Origin: Deltaproteobacteria bacterium
GTDB taxonomy: Bacteria; Desulfobacterota; Desulfomonilia; UBA1062
DNA: 64,000 nt
Reading direction: 5' to 3'
NCBI GenBank assembly: GCA_018436855.1
Contig: JAHDKO010000006.1
Coordinates: forward strand, 1 to 64,000
In this document: positions 40,901-48,433 of the stretch, piece after piece
How positions within the stretch are numbered: the first letter of the stretch is position 1
Layout: each line of letters begins with the position of its first letter
Notes under the pieces: generated by a model
The model's input: the letters and a program-made list of their open reading frames with translations, nothing else
Database searches by the model: none
What the model was told of the DNA's origin: nothing
Made by a program: the position numbers and the translations under genes

Positions 40901-41406
40901 AGCAGGGTGTCGTCGAAGAGCTCGATATAGCGCGAGAACGCCGGGTTTTCGTTGGCGAGAAAAAGCAGGACCATCTCTTCCAGGGAGATGTGCGTGTTCT
41001 CGATACCAGCGGTGCGCTCTTTCAGGTAGGTCGCTTCCGGGACCTTCCGCTGATAGACCGCGACCGGGGGGAACTGGCCCACGAACTTCTGCAGGGTAGG
41101 GTCCACCTCGCCCACGTTCTCCTGCGCCCAGGCATAGGCCTCTGCCATGATGGAGGGCTTGATATTCCGGCGGTAGAGCTCCACCATGTAGTGGAGGATC
41201 TCGTCGAGAAGGCCCATGGCGTAGATATCGCTCGCCGTGACCGAGCGCTCGGGATAGAGCGCGGCCTGGCGAACCTGGTTCATCTTGTCTGCGAACCTGC
41301 GCGCCATGAAGAAATCCGCCAGGATGACGTTGCCGGTAATGGAGAAAAGGGCTTCCTCAAACTGGTACTTGTCCCTTACCTGCCTGGAAATGTGGAACTC
41401 AAACAT
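37951..41406 (-). CDS. Very large GH13 (alpha-amylase family) protein
   Basis: An 1151-residue protein. A GH13 barrel occupies about residues 330-800, with DMVPNHMG (Asp390, His395), nucleophile Asp510 in VIRFDAAM, acid/base Glu575 in LLLAEAF, and Asp636 in NNPDEE, where the usual NHDE has its His replaced by Pro635. About 330 residues before and 350 after are helical and unrecognised; together they may be an accessory scaffold. Secreted signals are absent, so it is cytosolic. The start at 41406 has GAGAGAAGAG upstream. Transglycosylation or hydrolysis of alpha-glucan is the family expectation, but specificity cannot be stated. Confidence 0.8.
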   Translation of the reverse strand: MFEFHISRQVRDKYQFEEALFSITGNVILADFFMARRFADKMNQVRQAALYPERSVTASDIYAMGLLDEILHYMVELYRRNIKPSIMAEAYAWAQENVGEVDPTLQKFVGQFPPVAVYQRKVPEATYLKERTAGIENTHISLEEMVLLFLANENPAFSRYIELFDDTLLEEQSRYTDILKSLEDFFASQPVFGPQGQTLLDLLRAPAKASPDSLYGQLEYIRTHWGYLLKDLLLRILKGMDFYREEHRARYFGPGPSLVPRFGGRELEEIERFSADLDWMPHLVLIAKSTYVWLYQLSRKYGRTISRLDEIPDEELEQLARWGITGLWLIGVWERSSASRRIKQITGNPEAAASAYSIYDYTIAGELGGKPAFDNLKNRAMRYGIRMATDMVPNHMGIYSKWVVEHPDWFIQLGHSPFPSYRFTGENLSEDERVVLQIEDGYWNRTDAAVVFKRYDRHTGDTRYIYHGNDGTSTPWNDTAQLDFIKAEVREAVIQKTIEVAREFPVIRFDAAMTLAKRHFQRLWYPLPGYGGDIPSRSAHSVSQEEFDALFPQEFWRDLVDRVAAEAPNTLLLAEAFWLMEGYFVRSLGMHRVYNSAFMNMLKAEENSKYRDVMKNVLRFNPEILKRFVNFMNNPDEEPAVAQFGKGDKYFGVATMMVTLPGLPMFGHGQIEGFGEKYGMEYRRSYWDEGVDEHLVTRHEREIFPLLGKRYLFSEIDDFTLFDVVSEEGHVNEDVFAYSNMAGDERALVVYNNRYAEARGWVRRSVGMSEDMGGSKRRLVHKTLGEALRLSDDEALYYVLEDFREGLQYLRSGRSLCTEGLLVHLGAFKSNVFMDFREMRDFDGQVKRLHDYLGGRGVPDVASELQELYLKPILDPFRTLMNPSFLLQTVQEGVHLGDVTDPFLQALAGFLREVRVYLYAWREESDIVDVMDPAHSMIKSLLNIRLLRARTGRGLKAPLDYLFSRVPANVPQDLSWWRVPLLWGILCRIGTLVEPEAVPVKSRALMDELLLGKVIRQSLVSLGLDEGAARFELFLVQTLVSYQDWYELSVESGLGEVMENLFADADAQAFLGVNEFGSRLWFNKESFERMLHWLFTVSAIRSMGVSAGKLRLNEDRLKESCRYVTEAAEAAGKAGYEVTEFLSSLKEFDEP

Positions 41407-41595
41407 GCACTCTTCTCTCTCAAAAAGGAATTGGTGATCACCACGAAACCATTGGTCGTTTTTCAAGCCCGCTGTCCCACATCGTCGGTGTGTTCACAAC
41501 CGCCTATGACAATAGAGTAGAATCTAGGAGAAAGAATCTCCACAGTCAAGGCATAATGATCGGATAAAACAAAGGGTGTTGCCTCACAGGCAGCG

Positions 41596-42450
41596 TCAGC
41601 CCCGCTTCATGGCCATGAAGCTTCCCATTGGCGCGCCAACCTCCTGTGAGACGATCGGGCACTTGACCATGAAGAGGTGGAAAACCTTCCTGCCGGGTGC
41701 ATCCAGGGTTTCGAAGTTTCCCTGCCCCTTGGAGATGACCAGGTCCGCAGCCGCGAAGCACTCCATGAATTCCTCGCTGCACAAGGAAAGCGGTGTGCCC
41801 GGGGCCTCGGAGCCGCTCGGGATGACCCGGCACAGCCTGTCGAGCCCGGCCTGGGCCGCGTCGGACAGGGTGGCGTCGTTGATGACGGGTGCCGACCTGA
41901 CCGCACAGGTGACCTTGTCCGGTCCGATGTGCTCGATGAATATCCGGTCAAGAACAATCTCGCCGGCGTTGTCGGCCACATAGAGGATGCGCTCCGCCTT
42001 TCCGAGCATTGCGATGAGCTCCGGGATGTCGTTGACGGCGAACGGTGAGTCCAGGGCGCTCATGATCGTGTCTTCCACCGCGATTTCCGCGTCACCGTGT
42101 GCGCCGACCCCGAAATCGATGATGTTGCCGGCAACCGCCATGCGCAGAGCGGTCTCCAGCGTATCGGGCCTGGATGCAATGATCCGCCTCAGCCGCGGCG
42201 CCAGAGACAGGGCCTGTTCGTTGGAGTGTCTCTTTTTTTCTCCGTAGGGATCGCCCTTGCCGTCTATGTCTTTGTAGATCCGGTAGATCTCCCGGGTGAA
42301 CAGGGGCGGCGGAGCGTCACAGTCGAAACGGGCCATGCCTTCGAGAACCCGGCGTATGAAAGGCTCCTGCTTATGCGGGGCGAGAAACTCCCTGGCCAGC
42401 CCGGCCGCCTGTTTCACCAGGCAGGCTATGCATTCGACCTGGGTGCGCAT
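41596..42450 (-). CDS. DUF89 damage-control phosphatase family protein
   Basis: A 284-residue DUF89 protein (subfamily I like), with N-terminal CIACLVKQA, the metal motif YVADNAGEIVLDR, ISKGQGNFETL and a C-terminal KCPIVSQEV. DUF89 proteins dephosphorylate damaged or excess sugar phosphates and cofactors. It begins four bases after the mrp stop and its stop lies 190 bases before the GH13 start; all three may share a transcript. Confidence 0.87.
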   Translation of the reverse strand: MRTQVECIACLVKQAAGLAREFLAPHKQEPFIRRVLEGMARFDCDAPPPLFTREIYRIYKDIDGKGDPYGEKKRHSNEQALSLAPRLRRIIASRPDTLETALRMAVAGNIIDFGVGAHGDAEIAVEDTIMSALDSPFAVNDIPELIAMLGKAERILYVADNAGEIVLDRIFIEHIGPDKVTCAVRSAPVINDATLSDAAQAGLDRLCRVIPSGSEAPGTPLSLCSEEFMECFAAADLVISKGQGNFETLDAPGRKVFHLFMVKCPIVSQEVGAPMGSFMAMKRG

Positions 42451-42453
42451 CTT

Positions 42454-43311
42454 TCAACGTGAAACGATCTGCTCGAGTATTTTCGAGACGATCTTCCCAA
42501 ACGCCTTGCCCGCTTCCGTATCACCCGATGACGTCACGAACGGCCTGCCCTCATCGGTATCGCGGACGATTGCCGGATCGATGGGGACCGCGCCCAGGAA
42601 CGGCACGCCCAGGTCCTCGGACGCCTTCCTGCCGCCGCCCGTCTTGAAGAGGTCGATGCTCTCGCCGCAGTGCGGGCACGCAAAGCCGCTCATGTTCTCG
42701 ATGATGCCGAGCGGTTTGAGCTCGAGTGCCCTGGCGAACTCCACGCTCTTGCGCGAGTCCAGAAGCGCCACATCCTGCGGGGTGGTGACGATCACCGCGC
42801 AGGGCGTCTCCACTCCCTCGACGCCCTTGGTGAGCTGGGCTATGGAAAGCGGCTCGTCGCCCGTGCCCGGGGGCAGGTCCACCACGAGGAAATCGAGGTC
42901 GCCCCAGTTCACGTCCTTCAGAAACTGCCTCATCACCGTATGCTTCATGGGGCCGCGCCAGATCACCGGCGTATCCGGGCTGTCCAGCAGGTACCCCACC
43001 GAGACCACCTTGATGCCGCCGATGGCCTCCACGGGCAGGATATTGCCTTCTTCGTCGCCCATGAGCCTCATGTTTTCCACTCCCAGGACCTTGGGGATGT
43101 CTGGCCCATGGATATCACCGTCGAGCACACCCACCCGGTAGCCCTCACGCGCCAAGCTGACGGCCAGGTTTGCCGTCACCGTGGACTTGCCCACCCCGCC
43201 CTTGCCGCTCATGACCATGACGGTATGCCTGATCCGGGAAAGCTGCTTCTGCAGTTTTTTCTGCTGGTCTTCCTGTATCTGTACCGGTTTGTCGCTCTGG
43301 TTATCCGCCAT
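42454..43311 (-). CDS. mrp: Mrp/NBP35-family iron-sulfur carrier ATPase
   Basis: A 285-residue P-loop ATPase with [10 protein letters not shown] (deviant Walker A), DLPPGTGDE and a CxxC in FACPHCGES that binds the shared Fe-S cluster. It inserts or carries Fe-S clusters. The ATG at 43311 is chosen because AAGGAG lies six bases upstream, whereas the ATG at 43317 has no spacing. It overlaps the lipoprotein gene by 11 bases. Confidence 0.93.
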   Translation of the reverse strand: MADNQSDKPVQIQEDQQKKLQKQLSRIRHTVMVMSGKGGVGKSTVTANLAVSLAREGYRVGVLDGDIHGPDIPKVLGVENMRLMGDEEGNILPVEAIGGIKVVSVGYLLDSPDTPVIWRGPMKHTVMRQFLKDVNWGDLDFLVVDLPPGTGDEPLSIAQLTKGVEGVETPCAVIVTTPQDVALLDSRKSVEFARALELKPLGIIENMSGFACPHCGESIDLFKTGGGRKASEDLGVPFLGAVPIDPAIVRDTDEGRPFVTSSGDTEAGKAFGKIVSKILEQIVSR

Positions 43312-43675
43312 TTTCATCTCCTTGATGCGTTAAAAAGTATATGTTGCCTATCACATAGTCCGGCTGATGACAACGGTGCAACGGTTTCACCGATTTCCGA
43401 TTTCTTGCCTGGTATTTACAAGCTCCGGAGTATTTTTGATTATCATGGAAAAAATACTCGTGAATGTCGGAGGAATGCAGCAGGCTTCGTACGAGGTCTG
43501 CACCCAGCTGCGGATTCTCATCGGAAGTGAAGCTGAAATCAGTGATCGCTTTGCCGGAAGAAAGGGATGTACCGCTGCCATCGCTGTCATTGTCGTCGCC
43601 ACAGCTCACGAGAAGGGCAAGGAGTGAAAGGAATAGGAGTGGCCTGAAGATACCTGCAAATTGCTTGCTGTACAT
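43301..43675 (-). CDS. Short predicted lipoprotein, possibly truncated
   Basis: A 124-residue frame with a clear lipoprotein signal ([17 protein letters not shown]), a serine/glycine linker, and then [19 protein letters not shown], which resembles the start of bacterial immunoglobulin-like surface domains. The remainder, including [10 protein letters not shown], does not continue that fold, so the gene is probably truncated or frameshifted. GAGAGG precedes the ATG. Its stop overlaps the mrp start. Confidence 0.5.
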   Translation of the reverse strand: MYSKQFAGIFRPLLFLSLLALLVSCGDDNDSDGSGTSLSSGKAITDFSFTSDENPQLGADLVRSLLHSSDIHEYFFHDNQKYSGACKYQARNRKSVKPLHRCHQPDYVIGNIYFLTHQGDENGG

Positions 43676-43834
43676 GGTGTTGCCTCTCTACAATAGATGT
43701 TTATCGTGGCAGTTGCATTCGCTTTGTGGGTGTCGCGGCTTTTCCTTTTGCGGGTTGCATGATTAAAGAGGATATTGGCCGCCTTTCTTCGTGAAAGGCT
43801 GGTAAAGCCGGGCTGCCTTTCTATTATAACCAGT

Positions 43835-44392
43835 ATGAAGACACAGTACTACGCCGCCTCCAGCCTGGACGGCTTCATTGCCGCCCCGGATCATTCACTC
43901 GATTGGCTGCTCCAGTTCGGAGACGTTGAAGGCACGAGCTATCACTCCTTCATTCGGGATGTCGGCGCCATCGCCATGGGATCCTCGACCTATGAATGGC
44001 TCGTCCGCAATCAGGAAAAACCGGGCACGGACGAAGAGAAACCGTGGCCGTACGGCCAGCCTGCATGGGTTTTCACCTCACGTGCACTCGTCGCATTGCC
44101 CGGAGCGGATGTGCGATTCGTCAGCGGGGACGTGCGGCGCTTCCATCAACAGATGATCGAAGCCGCGAACGGAAAGAACATCTGGATAGTCGGGGGCGGC
44201 GACTTGGCCGGCCAGTTCCACGATGCCGGCCTGCTGGATGAATTGATTATCCAGATCACATCCGTCACCCTGGGAAAAGGTATTCCCCTGTTCCCGCGCG
44301 AGATAATACACCCGCCGCTTAGGCTCTTATCGGTTACGGCTTATGGAGAGGCATTTGCCGAGGTGCGATATGCGGTGCCCTCTGCACAATGA
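43835..44392 (+). CDS. Dihydrofolate reductase-family (RibD C-terminal type) protein
   Basis: A 185-residue protein with YYAASSLDGFIAAPDHSLDWL, GAIAMGSSTYEWL and IWIVGGGDLAGQFHDAGLLDEL, typical of small stand-alone RibD-C/DHFR-like reductases. The role is unknown. The start at ATG 43835 is chosen by similarity of MKTQYYAASSLDG; no good ribosome-binding site is seen. It starts a run of four small unrelated plus-strand genes. Confidence 0.8.
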   Translation: MKTQYYAASSLDGFIAAPDHSLDWLLQFGDVEGTSYHSFIRDVGAIAMGSSTYEWLVRNQEKPGTDEEKPWPYGQPAWVFTSRALVALPGADVRFVSGDVRRFHQQMIEAANGKNIWIVGGGDLAGQFHDAGLLDELIIQITSVTLGKGIPLFPREIIHPPLRLLSVTAYGEAFAEVRYAVPSAQ

Positions 44393-44527
44393 GATCCAAA
44401 CGTCGCTGCGGACGGTCGCACAGCCGCTGCCGAGACGATGTGCCTGAGCAAGCCCATCCGTACCGGCGCGGGCAGTCTCCCCCGCGGCTGATGCCGGCTG
44501 TCCGGCGGGCAATGCCTTGGAGAAGAC

Positions 44528-44887
44528 GTGAGACCTCGACAGATTGTTCAGGCATGGGTGGAAGCCTTCAATAGAGCTGATGCTGATTCGCTGGCCGGGT
44601 TCTACAGCCTGGATGCTGTCAATCATCAGGTTGCGGAGGCCCCGGTTGAGGGGCGAGAAGCCATACGGGCCATGTTCCGGTCCGGCTTTGAGCTCACGGA
44701 CATGGTATGCATTATCGAGAATATCTTTGAAGACGGTGATTGGGCCATCCTCGAGTGGCGTGACCCCACCGGTCTTCGAGGCTGCGGCTTCTTTCATGTG
44801 ATCAGGGACAAGATCGTGTTCCAGAGAGGCTACTGGGACAAGCTGTCGTTTCTCCGGCTGCACCGCTTGCCTCTTCCGGAGGCCTAG
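44528..44887 (+). CDS. SnoaL/NTF2-like protein
   Basis: A 119-residue NTF2-like fold protein with VQAWVEAFNRADADSLAGFYSLDAVNHQ, EGREAIRAMF, and EWRDP...GCGFFHV at the end. Such proteins act as small isomerases or hydrolases, substrate unknown. It starts with GTG, preceded by GGAGAAGA. The gene has its own spacers on both sides. Confidence 0.75.
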   Translation: MRPRQIVQAWVEAFNRADADSLAGFYSLDAVNHQVAEAPVEGREAIRAMFRSGFELTDMVCIIENIFEDGDWAILEWRDPTGLRGCGFFHVIRDKIVFQRGYWDKLSFLRLHRLPLPEA

Positions 44888-45043
44888 ACGGCACATCGGC
44901 TGATAGACAGGTTGCCAAAGAGAAGCCCGGCAAAGGGTTCGAGCGCGACGCGGCCGCGCGGCTCAACCCCTGGCATTCGCCGATCACCGTGGCCTGGAGG
45001 TGGTCCAGGAATATTCGTTTACTAAAAAAAGAGGCCTTTTCCC

Positions 45044-45430
45044 ATGAAACTCAGTGTCCTGCTCAGCATCGCCGCGATCTATACAGCCCTCGTGGGCCTG
45101 GGCTTTATCTTTGCACCGCAGACCATTGGCAGGGGAGCAGTCCCCCCTGATGCCTCTGACGCGCTGATAGCCTATCTGCGGATTTTTGGAAGCCCCTTCC
45201 TGGGGATTGCAGTTCTTAACTGGACGGCCCGTAAGGCGGAGCCGTCTGCAGCACGAAACTCTATCATTCTTGGCAATATTGTCGGATTTACTGCCATAGC
45301 TGCCTTGGATGTGTGGGGCCTGCTCAGTGGCGCTCGGCAGTTGACAAAGGTATTCGCTCTCGTTCACCTGCTGTTCGCCACTGCATTCATATGGGCAGGA
45401 CGAACGAGCATATCAAACAGAGCACGTTAG
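45044..45430 (+). CDS. Small four-helix membrane protein
   Basis: A 128-residue protein with four hydrophobic segments (about 4-24, 45-62, 73-92, 99-118), of the kind seen in DUF4345-like or other uncharacterised families; I cannot assign it. The linker between helices 1 and 2 reads APQTIGRGAVPPDASD. AGAGG is present nine bases before the ATG. Confidence 0.6.
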   Translation: MKLSVLLSIAAIYTALVGLGFIFAPQTIGRGAVPPDASDALIAYLRIFGSPFLGIAVLNWTARKAEPSAARNSIILGNIVGFTAIAALDVWGLLSGARQLTKVFALVHLLFATAFIWAGRTSISNRAR

Positions 45431-45591
45431 GGTATGATTTCGCTGAACGGCCGGGGCGCGCGGCGGTAGTTGGATCAACCGCCCGTGATGATGACCTGGC
45501 CCTGTTGCAGCGCGGCACGGGTTATTCCACGGTTCCACCGGAGAGCTCCCAACCGTGCCGGCTGCACGTTAGCCGTATAAGGAGAAACTCT

Positions 45592-46068
45592 ATGTCTGCA
45601 ATCAATCAAAAGATCGTTCCGCACCTGTGGTTCGACAGGGAAGCAAAAGAAGCGACGGACTTCTATTGTTCCGTGTTTCCCGATTCACGGATCACGAGCA
45701 TTACCACGATTCACGACACACCGTCGGGAGATACTGATGTTATCACGTTCACGCTCTCCGGCCAGCTGTTTATGGCTATCAGTGCCGGGCCTTTATTCAA
45801 GTTCAACGAGTCCATCTCCTTCATGGTGTACTGCGATACACAAATGGAAATAGACTATTACTGGGAAAGGCTTTCTGCGGTCCCCGAGGCCGAACAGTGC
45901 GGCTGGCTCAAGGACAAGTACGGACTCTCATGGCAGATCGTCCCCACTGCCCTGGACATAATGATGCAGGATAAAGACCCTGCGAGAGTGGCCCGCGTTA
46001 CCCAAGCATTTCTTCAAATGAAAAAGCTGGACCTCGGCGCAATTCAAAAGGCATATAATGGAACTTAA
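45592..46068 (+). CDS. VOC-superfamily PhnB-like protein
   Basis: A 158-residue protein with IVPHLWFDREAKEATDFYCS, DVITFTLSGQLFMAI, and QMEIDYYWERL, typical of the PhnB/3-demethylubiquinone methyltransferase-like (glyoxalase-fold) proteins often annotated without known function. AAGGAGA precedes the ATG at 45592. It converges with the ene-reductase gene. Confidence 0.85.
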   Translation: MSAINQKIVPHLWFDREAKEATDFYCSVFPDSRITSITTIHDTPSGDTDVITFTLSGQLFMAISAGPLFKFNESISFMVYCDTQMEIDYYWERLSAVPEAEQCGWLKDKYGLSWQIVPTALDIMMQDKDPARVARVTQAFLQMKKLDLGAIQKAYNGT

Positions 46069-46115
46069 ACAGGGCAATGAGCAACTAACCTCTTCACTGC
46101 TGCGGCAGGGCGCTG

Positions 46116-48071
46116 TCAGATCATCCGGGCAATGGACGCACCCTCGAAGGTCGCGTTGATGATCTTCCGGGGCTCTTTGCAATCCCCGATGACATACGTC
46201 TCCCGGGCGCAATCGCGGGCAGCCTCCATCATGACCTGTGCCGGGCGCGGGCCCAGTGCGATCACGACGTTGTCCGCCTCGAGAAGCGACTTGTTTCCCC
46301 AGCGGTCCAGCACCACCACGCCCTGGCCCGTGATCTCCGCGATGACCAGCCCGAGGAGGGCCTTGATCCCTGCCTGGGGCATCTGCTCGGTCAGAAAGTC
46401 GTACCGGGTGATGGGTTCCATGTCTGAGGCGAGATCGTTCAGCATCTCCACGATCGTGACATCCTTTCCCTGCTCGGCCAGAAACAGGGCTGTCTCGCAC
46501 CCGACCAGACCACCGCCTGCCACCACGACTTTTTTACCGGGCACCTGTGCCGCTCCGTTGAGCACGTCCCAGCTCCCCTTGACCACCCCGGGATTGTCCA
46601 CGCCTTTTATGTCGGGGACAATAGGCACGGCGCCGGTCGCAAAGATGACCACGTCGGGTTTTTCCCTCTCGATGGTGTCCGCATCCACCGGTGTGTTCAT
46701 CTTCATCCGTACCCCGGCGGCCTTCAGCGTGTGCGAATAATATTCGGGGATAAAGCTCAGCTTGCCCTTGCCCGGGCCCTTGACGGCCGTGCGCACCTGG
46801 CCTCCCAGCTCGCCGCTTTTTTCGTAGAGGGTCACATCATGTCCCCTGAGGGCAGCCACCCGCGCGGCCTCCATCCCGCCCGGACCAGCGCCCACCACCA
46901 TCACCTTTTTCTTCTTTTGAGCCGGGATCAGGTTCACCCACCCCTCAAACCGCTCGTGGCCCGTCACCGGGTTTACCGTGCACCTCATGTAGAGGTCGTT
47001 GAACACGTGCCCGCCGATGCAGCCGATATTGCAGCTGATGCATTTCCGTATCTCGGGCACCCTGCCCTCTTCGACCTTCCGTGGCCAGTGAGGGTCTGCG
47101 ATGAGGGTCCTGCCCAGGGCCACGAAATCGGCCATGTCCTCCTCGAGGACACGCTCCGCAACCTCCGGGCTCCTGATCTGTCCCACCGTGATGACCGGGA
47201 TCTTCACCACCTTTTTGATTTCCGCTGCCAGGTACGTTCGCCAACCTTCCTCGAAGCGCATGGGCTCGAGGATCCGCGGCATGGATTCATAGATGCCCGC
47301 GCTCACATGCAGGACATCGATACCTGCATCTTCGAGATACAGCGCGATCTTCTTCGCGTCGTCCAGCGTGACCCCTCCGGGAACGAACTCGTCCGCGCTG
47401 AACCGGAACGACAGGGGAAAACGGGGGCCTACCTTCTCGCGCGTGCGCTCGATGATTCTCAAGGGGAACCGCATGCGCCGCTCAAAGGTCCCGCCCCACT
47501 CGTCCACCCTCTGATTGGTGTGCGGGGACATGAACTCACTGATCAGATACCCGTGGGCACCGTGAAACTCGACGCCGTCCATCCCGGCCATCCTGGCCCT
47601 GAGCGCGGTCTCGGAGAAGCGCTCGACCAGGTCCTGGATTTCCTCGGGCTTGAGCGCCCGCACAGGCTGCTGGAGAAAGCCGTCGGGTATGCCCGACGGA
47701 TCGACGCCCTCTTCGCCCTCGATGTCGTGGTATTGCCGCCCCGCATGTTGAATCTGGATGAATATCCTCGCCTGGTGCGCGTGCACCGCCTCGGCCAGCT
47801 CCTGAAATCCGGGAACGTACTTGTTCTTGTCCAGCCGGAGCTGACACGCCACATTCTTTCCCTGAGGGTACTTCACCTGGACGCTCTCGACGATGATCAG
47901 CCCTGCGCCCCCTTTCGCCCGCTCTGCATAGTAGCCGATCAGGCGCTCGGTCGGCTCTCCTGAGGAGCCCGCATAGTTGGTGGCCATGGGCGGCATGACG
48001 ATCCGGTTCTTCACCGTCATGCTCCCGATCCTTCCTTCTTCGAACAACCGGTAATACGGCGTACACGGCAT
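46116..48071 (-). CDS. NADH:flavin oxidoreductase / 2,4-dienoyl-CoA reductase family protein
   Basis: A 651-residue protein with an N-terminal old-yellow-enzyme TIM barrel (FMN; EFHGAHGYLISEF, NQRVDEWGG), a four-cysteine [4Fe-4S] site CISCNIGC plus YMRCTVNP, and a C-terminal FAD/NAD(P) domain with VVGAGPGGMEAARVAA and VVAGGGLVGCETAL. The architecture is that of FadH, 2-enoate reductases and trimethylamine dehydrogenase. Substrate not determined. AAGGAGGTG precedes the ATG. Confidence 0.9.
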   Translation of the reverse strand: MPCTPYYRLFEEGRIGSMTVKNRIVMPPMATNYAGSSGEPTERLIGYYAERAKGGAGLIIVESVQVKYPQGKNVACQLRLDKNKYVPGFQELAEAVHAHQARIFIQIQHAGRQYHDIEGEEGVDPSGIPDGFLQQPVRALKPEEIQDLVERFSETALRARMAGMDGVEFHGAHGYLISEFMSPHTNQRVDEWGGTFERRMRFPLRIIERTREKVGPRFPLSFRFSADEFVPGGVTLDDAKKIALYLEDAGIDVLHVSAGIYESMPRILEPMRFEEGWRTYLAAEIKKVVKIPVITVGQIRSPEVAERVLEEDMADFVALGRTLIADPHWPRKVEEGRVPEIRKCISCNIGCIGGHVFNDLYMRCTVNPVTGHERFEGWVNLIPAQKKKKVMVVGAGPGGMEAARVAALRGHDVTLYEKSGELGGQVRTAVKGPGKGKLSFIPEYYSHTLKAAGVRMKMNTPVDADTIEREKPDVVIFATGAVPIVPDIKGVDNPGVVKGSWDVLNGAAQVPGKKVVVAGGGLVGCETALFLAEQGKDVTIVEMLNDLASDMEPITRYDFLTEQMPQAGIKALLGLVIAEITGQGVVVLDRWGNKSLLEADNVVIALGPRPAQVMMEAARDCARETYVIGDCKEPRKIINATFEGASIARMI

Positions 48072-48433
48072 AGACCCACCTCCTTTTCATCTCGTATACC
48101 CGCCCGGGACCCGTTGTATTCCGCCCGGAACCGGGCCGTACCTGCCCGTTTCCGGGTCCGTATGCATCCGCCCCTCCCTGGTGTCGGGCACGATCCACCT
48201 CCCCTGAAGTCATCGCTCAGGTGCTGTTCTTCTCGCGGTCTGATGCCGGGGTGTTCCATGACTCGCAAACCGGGCAAGACTTCCCTGTTCGACGATCTTG
48301 CAGGGGACATCTCCCTTTCCTGGAGCAGAGGGAGTTTCTCGGGCGCTTCTACTCTTTTCTTTATATATTCTTCAGAACAGGGGAACTCAAACCCGCCCGC
48401 AGCGCCGGGGGCTTCCGAGGACTCAACGCCGCG
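48072..48433. other. Intergenic region between HEAT gene and ene-reductase
   Basis: No gene is visible in these 362 bases. They contain GC-rich inverted repeats near the ene-reductase start (CCCGG-AA-CCGGG around 48126) and an AT-rich TATATAAAG on the minus strand near 48360. Which of these forms the ene-reductase promoter is uncertain. Confidence 0.35.

Noticed and set aside
45540-45591. Possible integron attC site (GCACGTTAGCC) before the PhnB-like gene
   Set aside because: GTTAGCC does not match GTTRRRY, no matching inverse core or long imperfect palindrome is visible, and no integrase gene is in the window.
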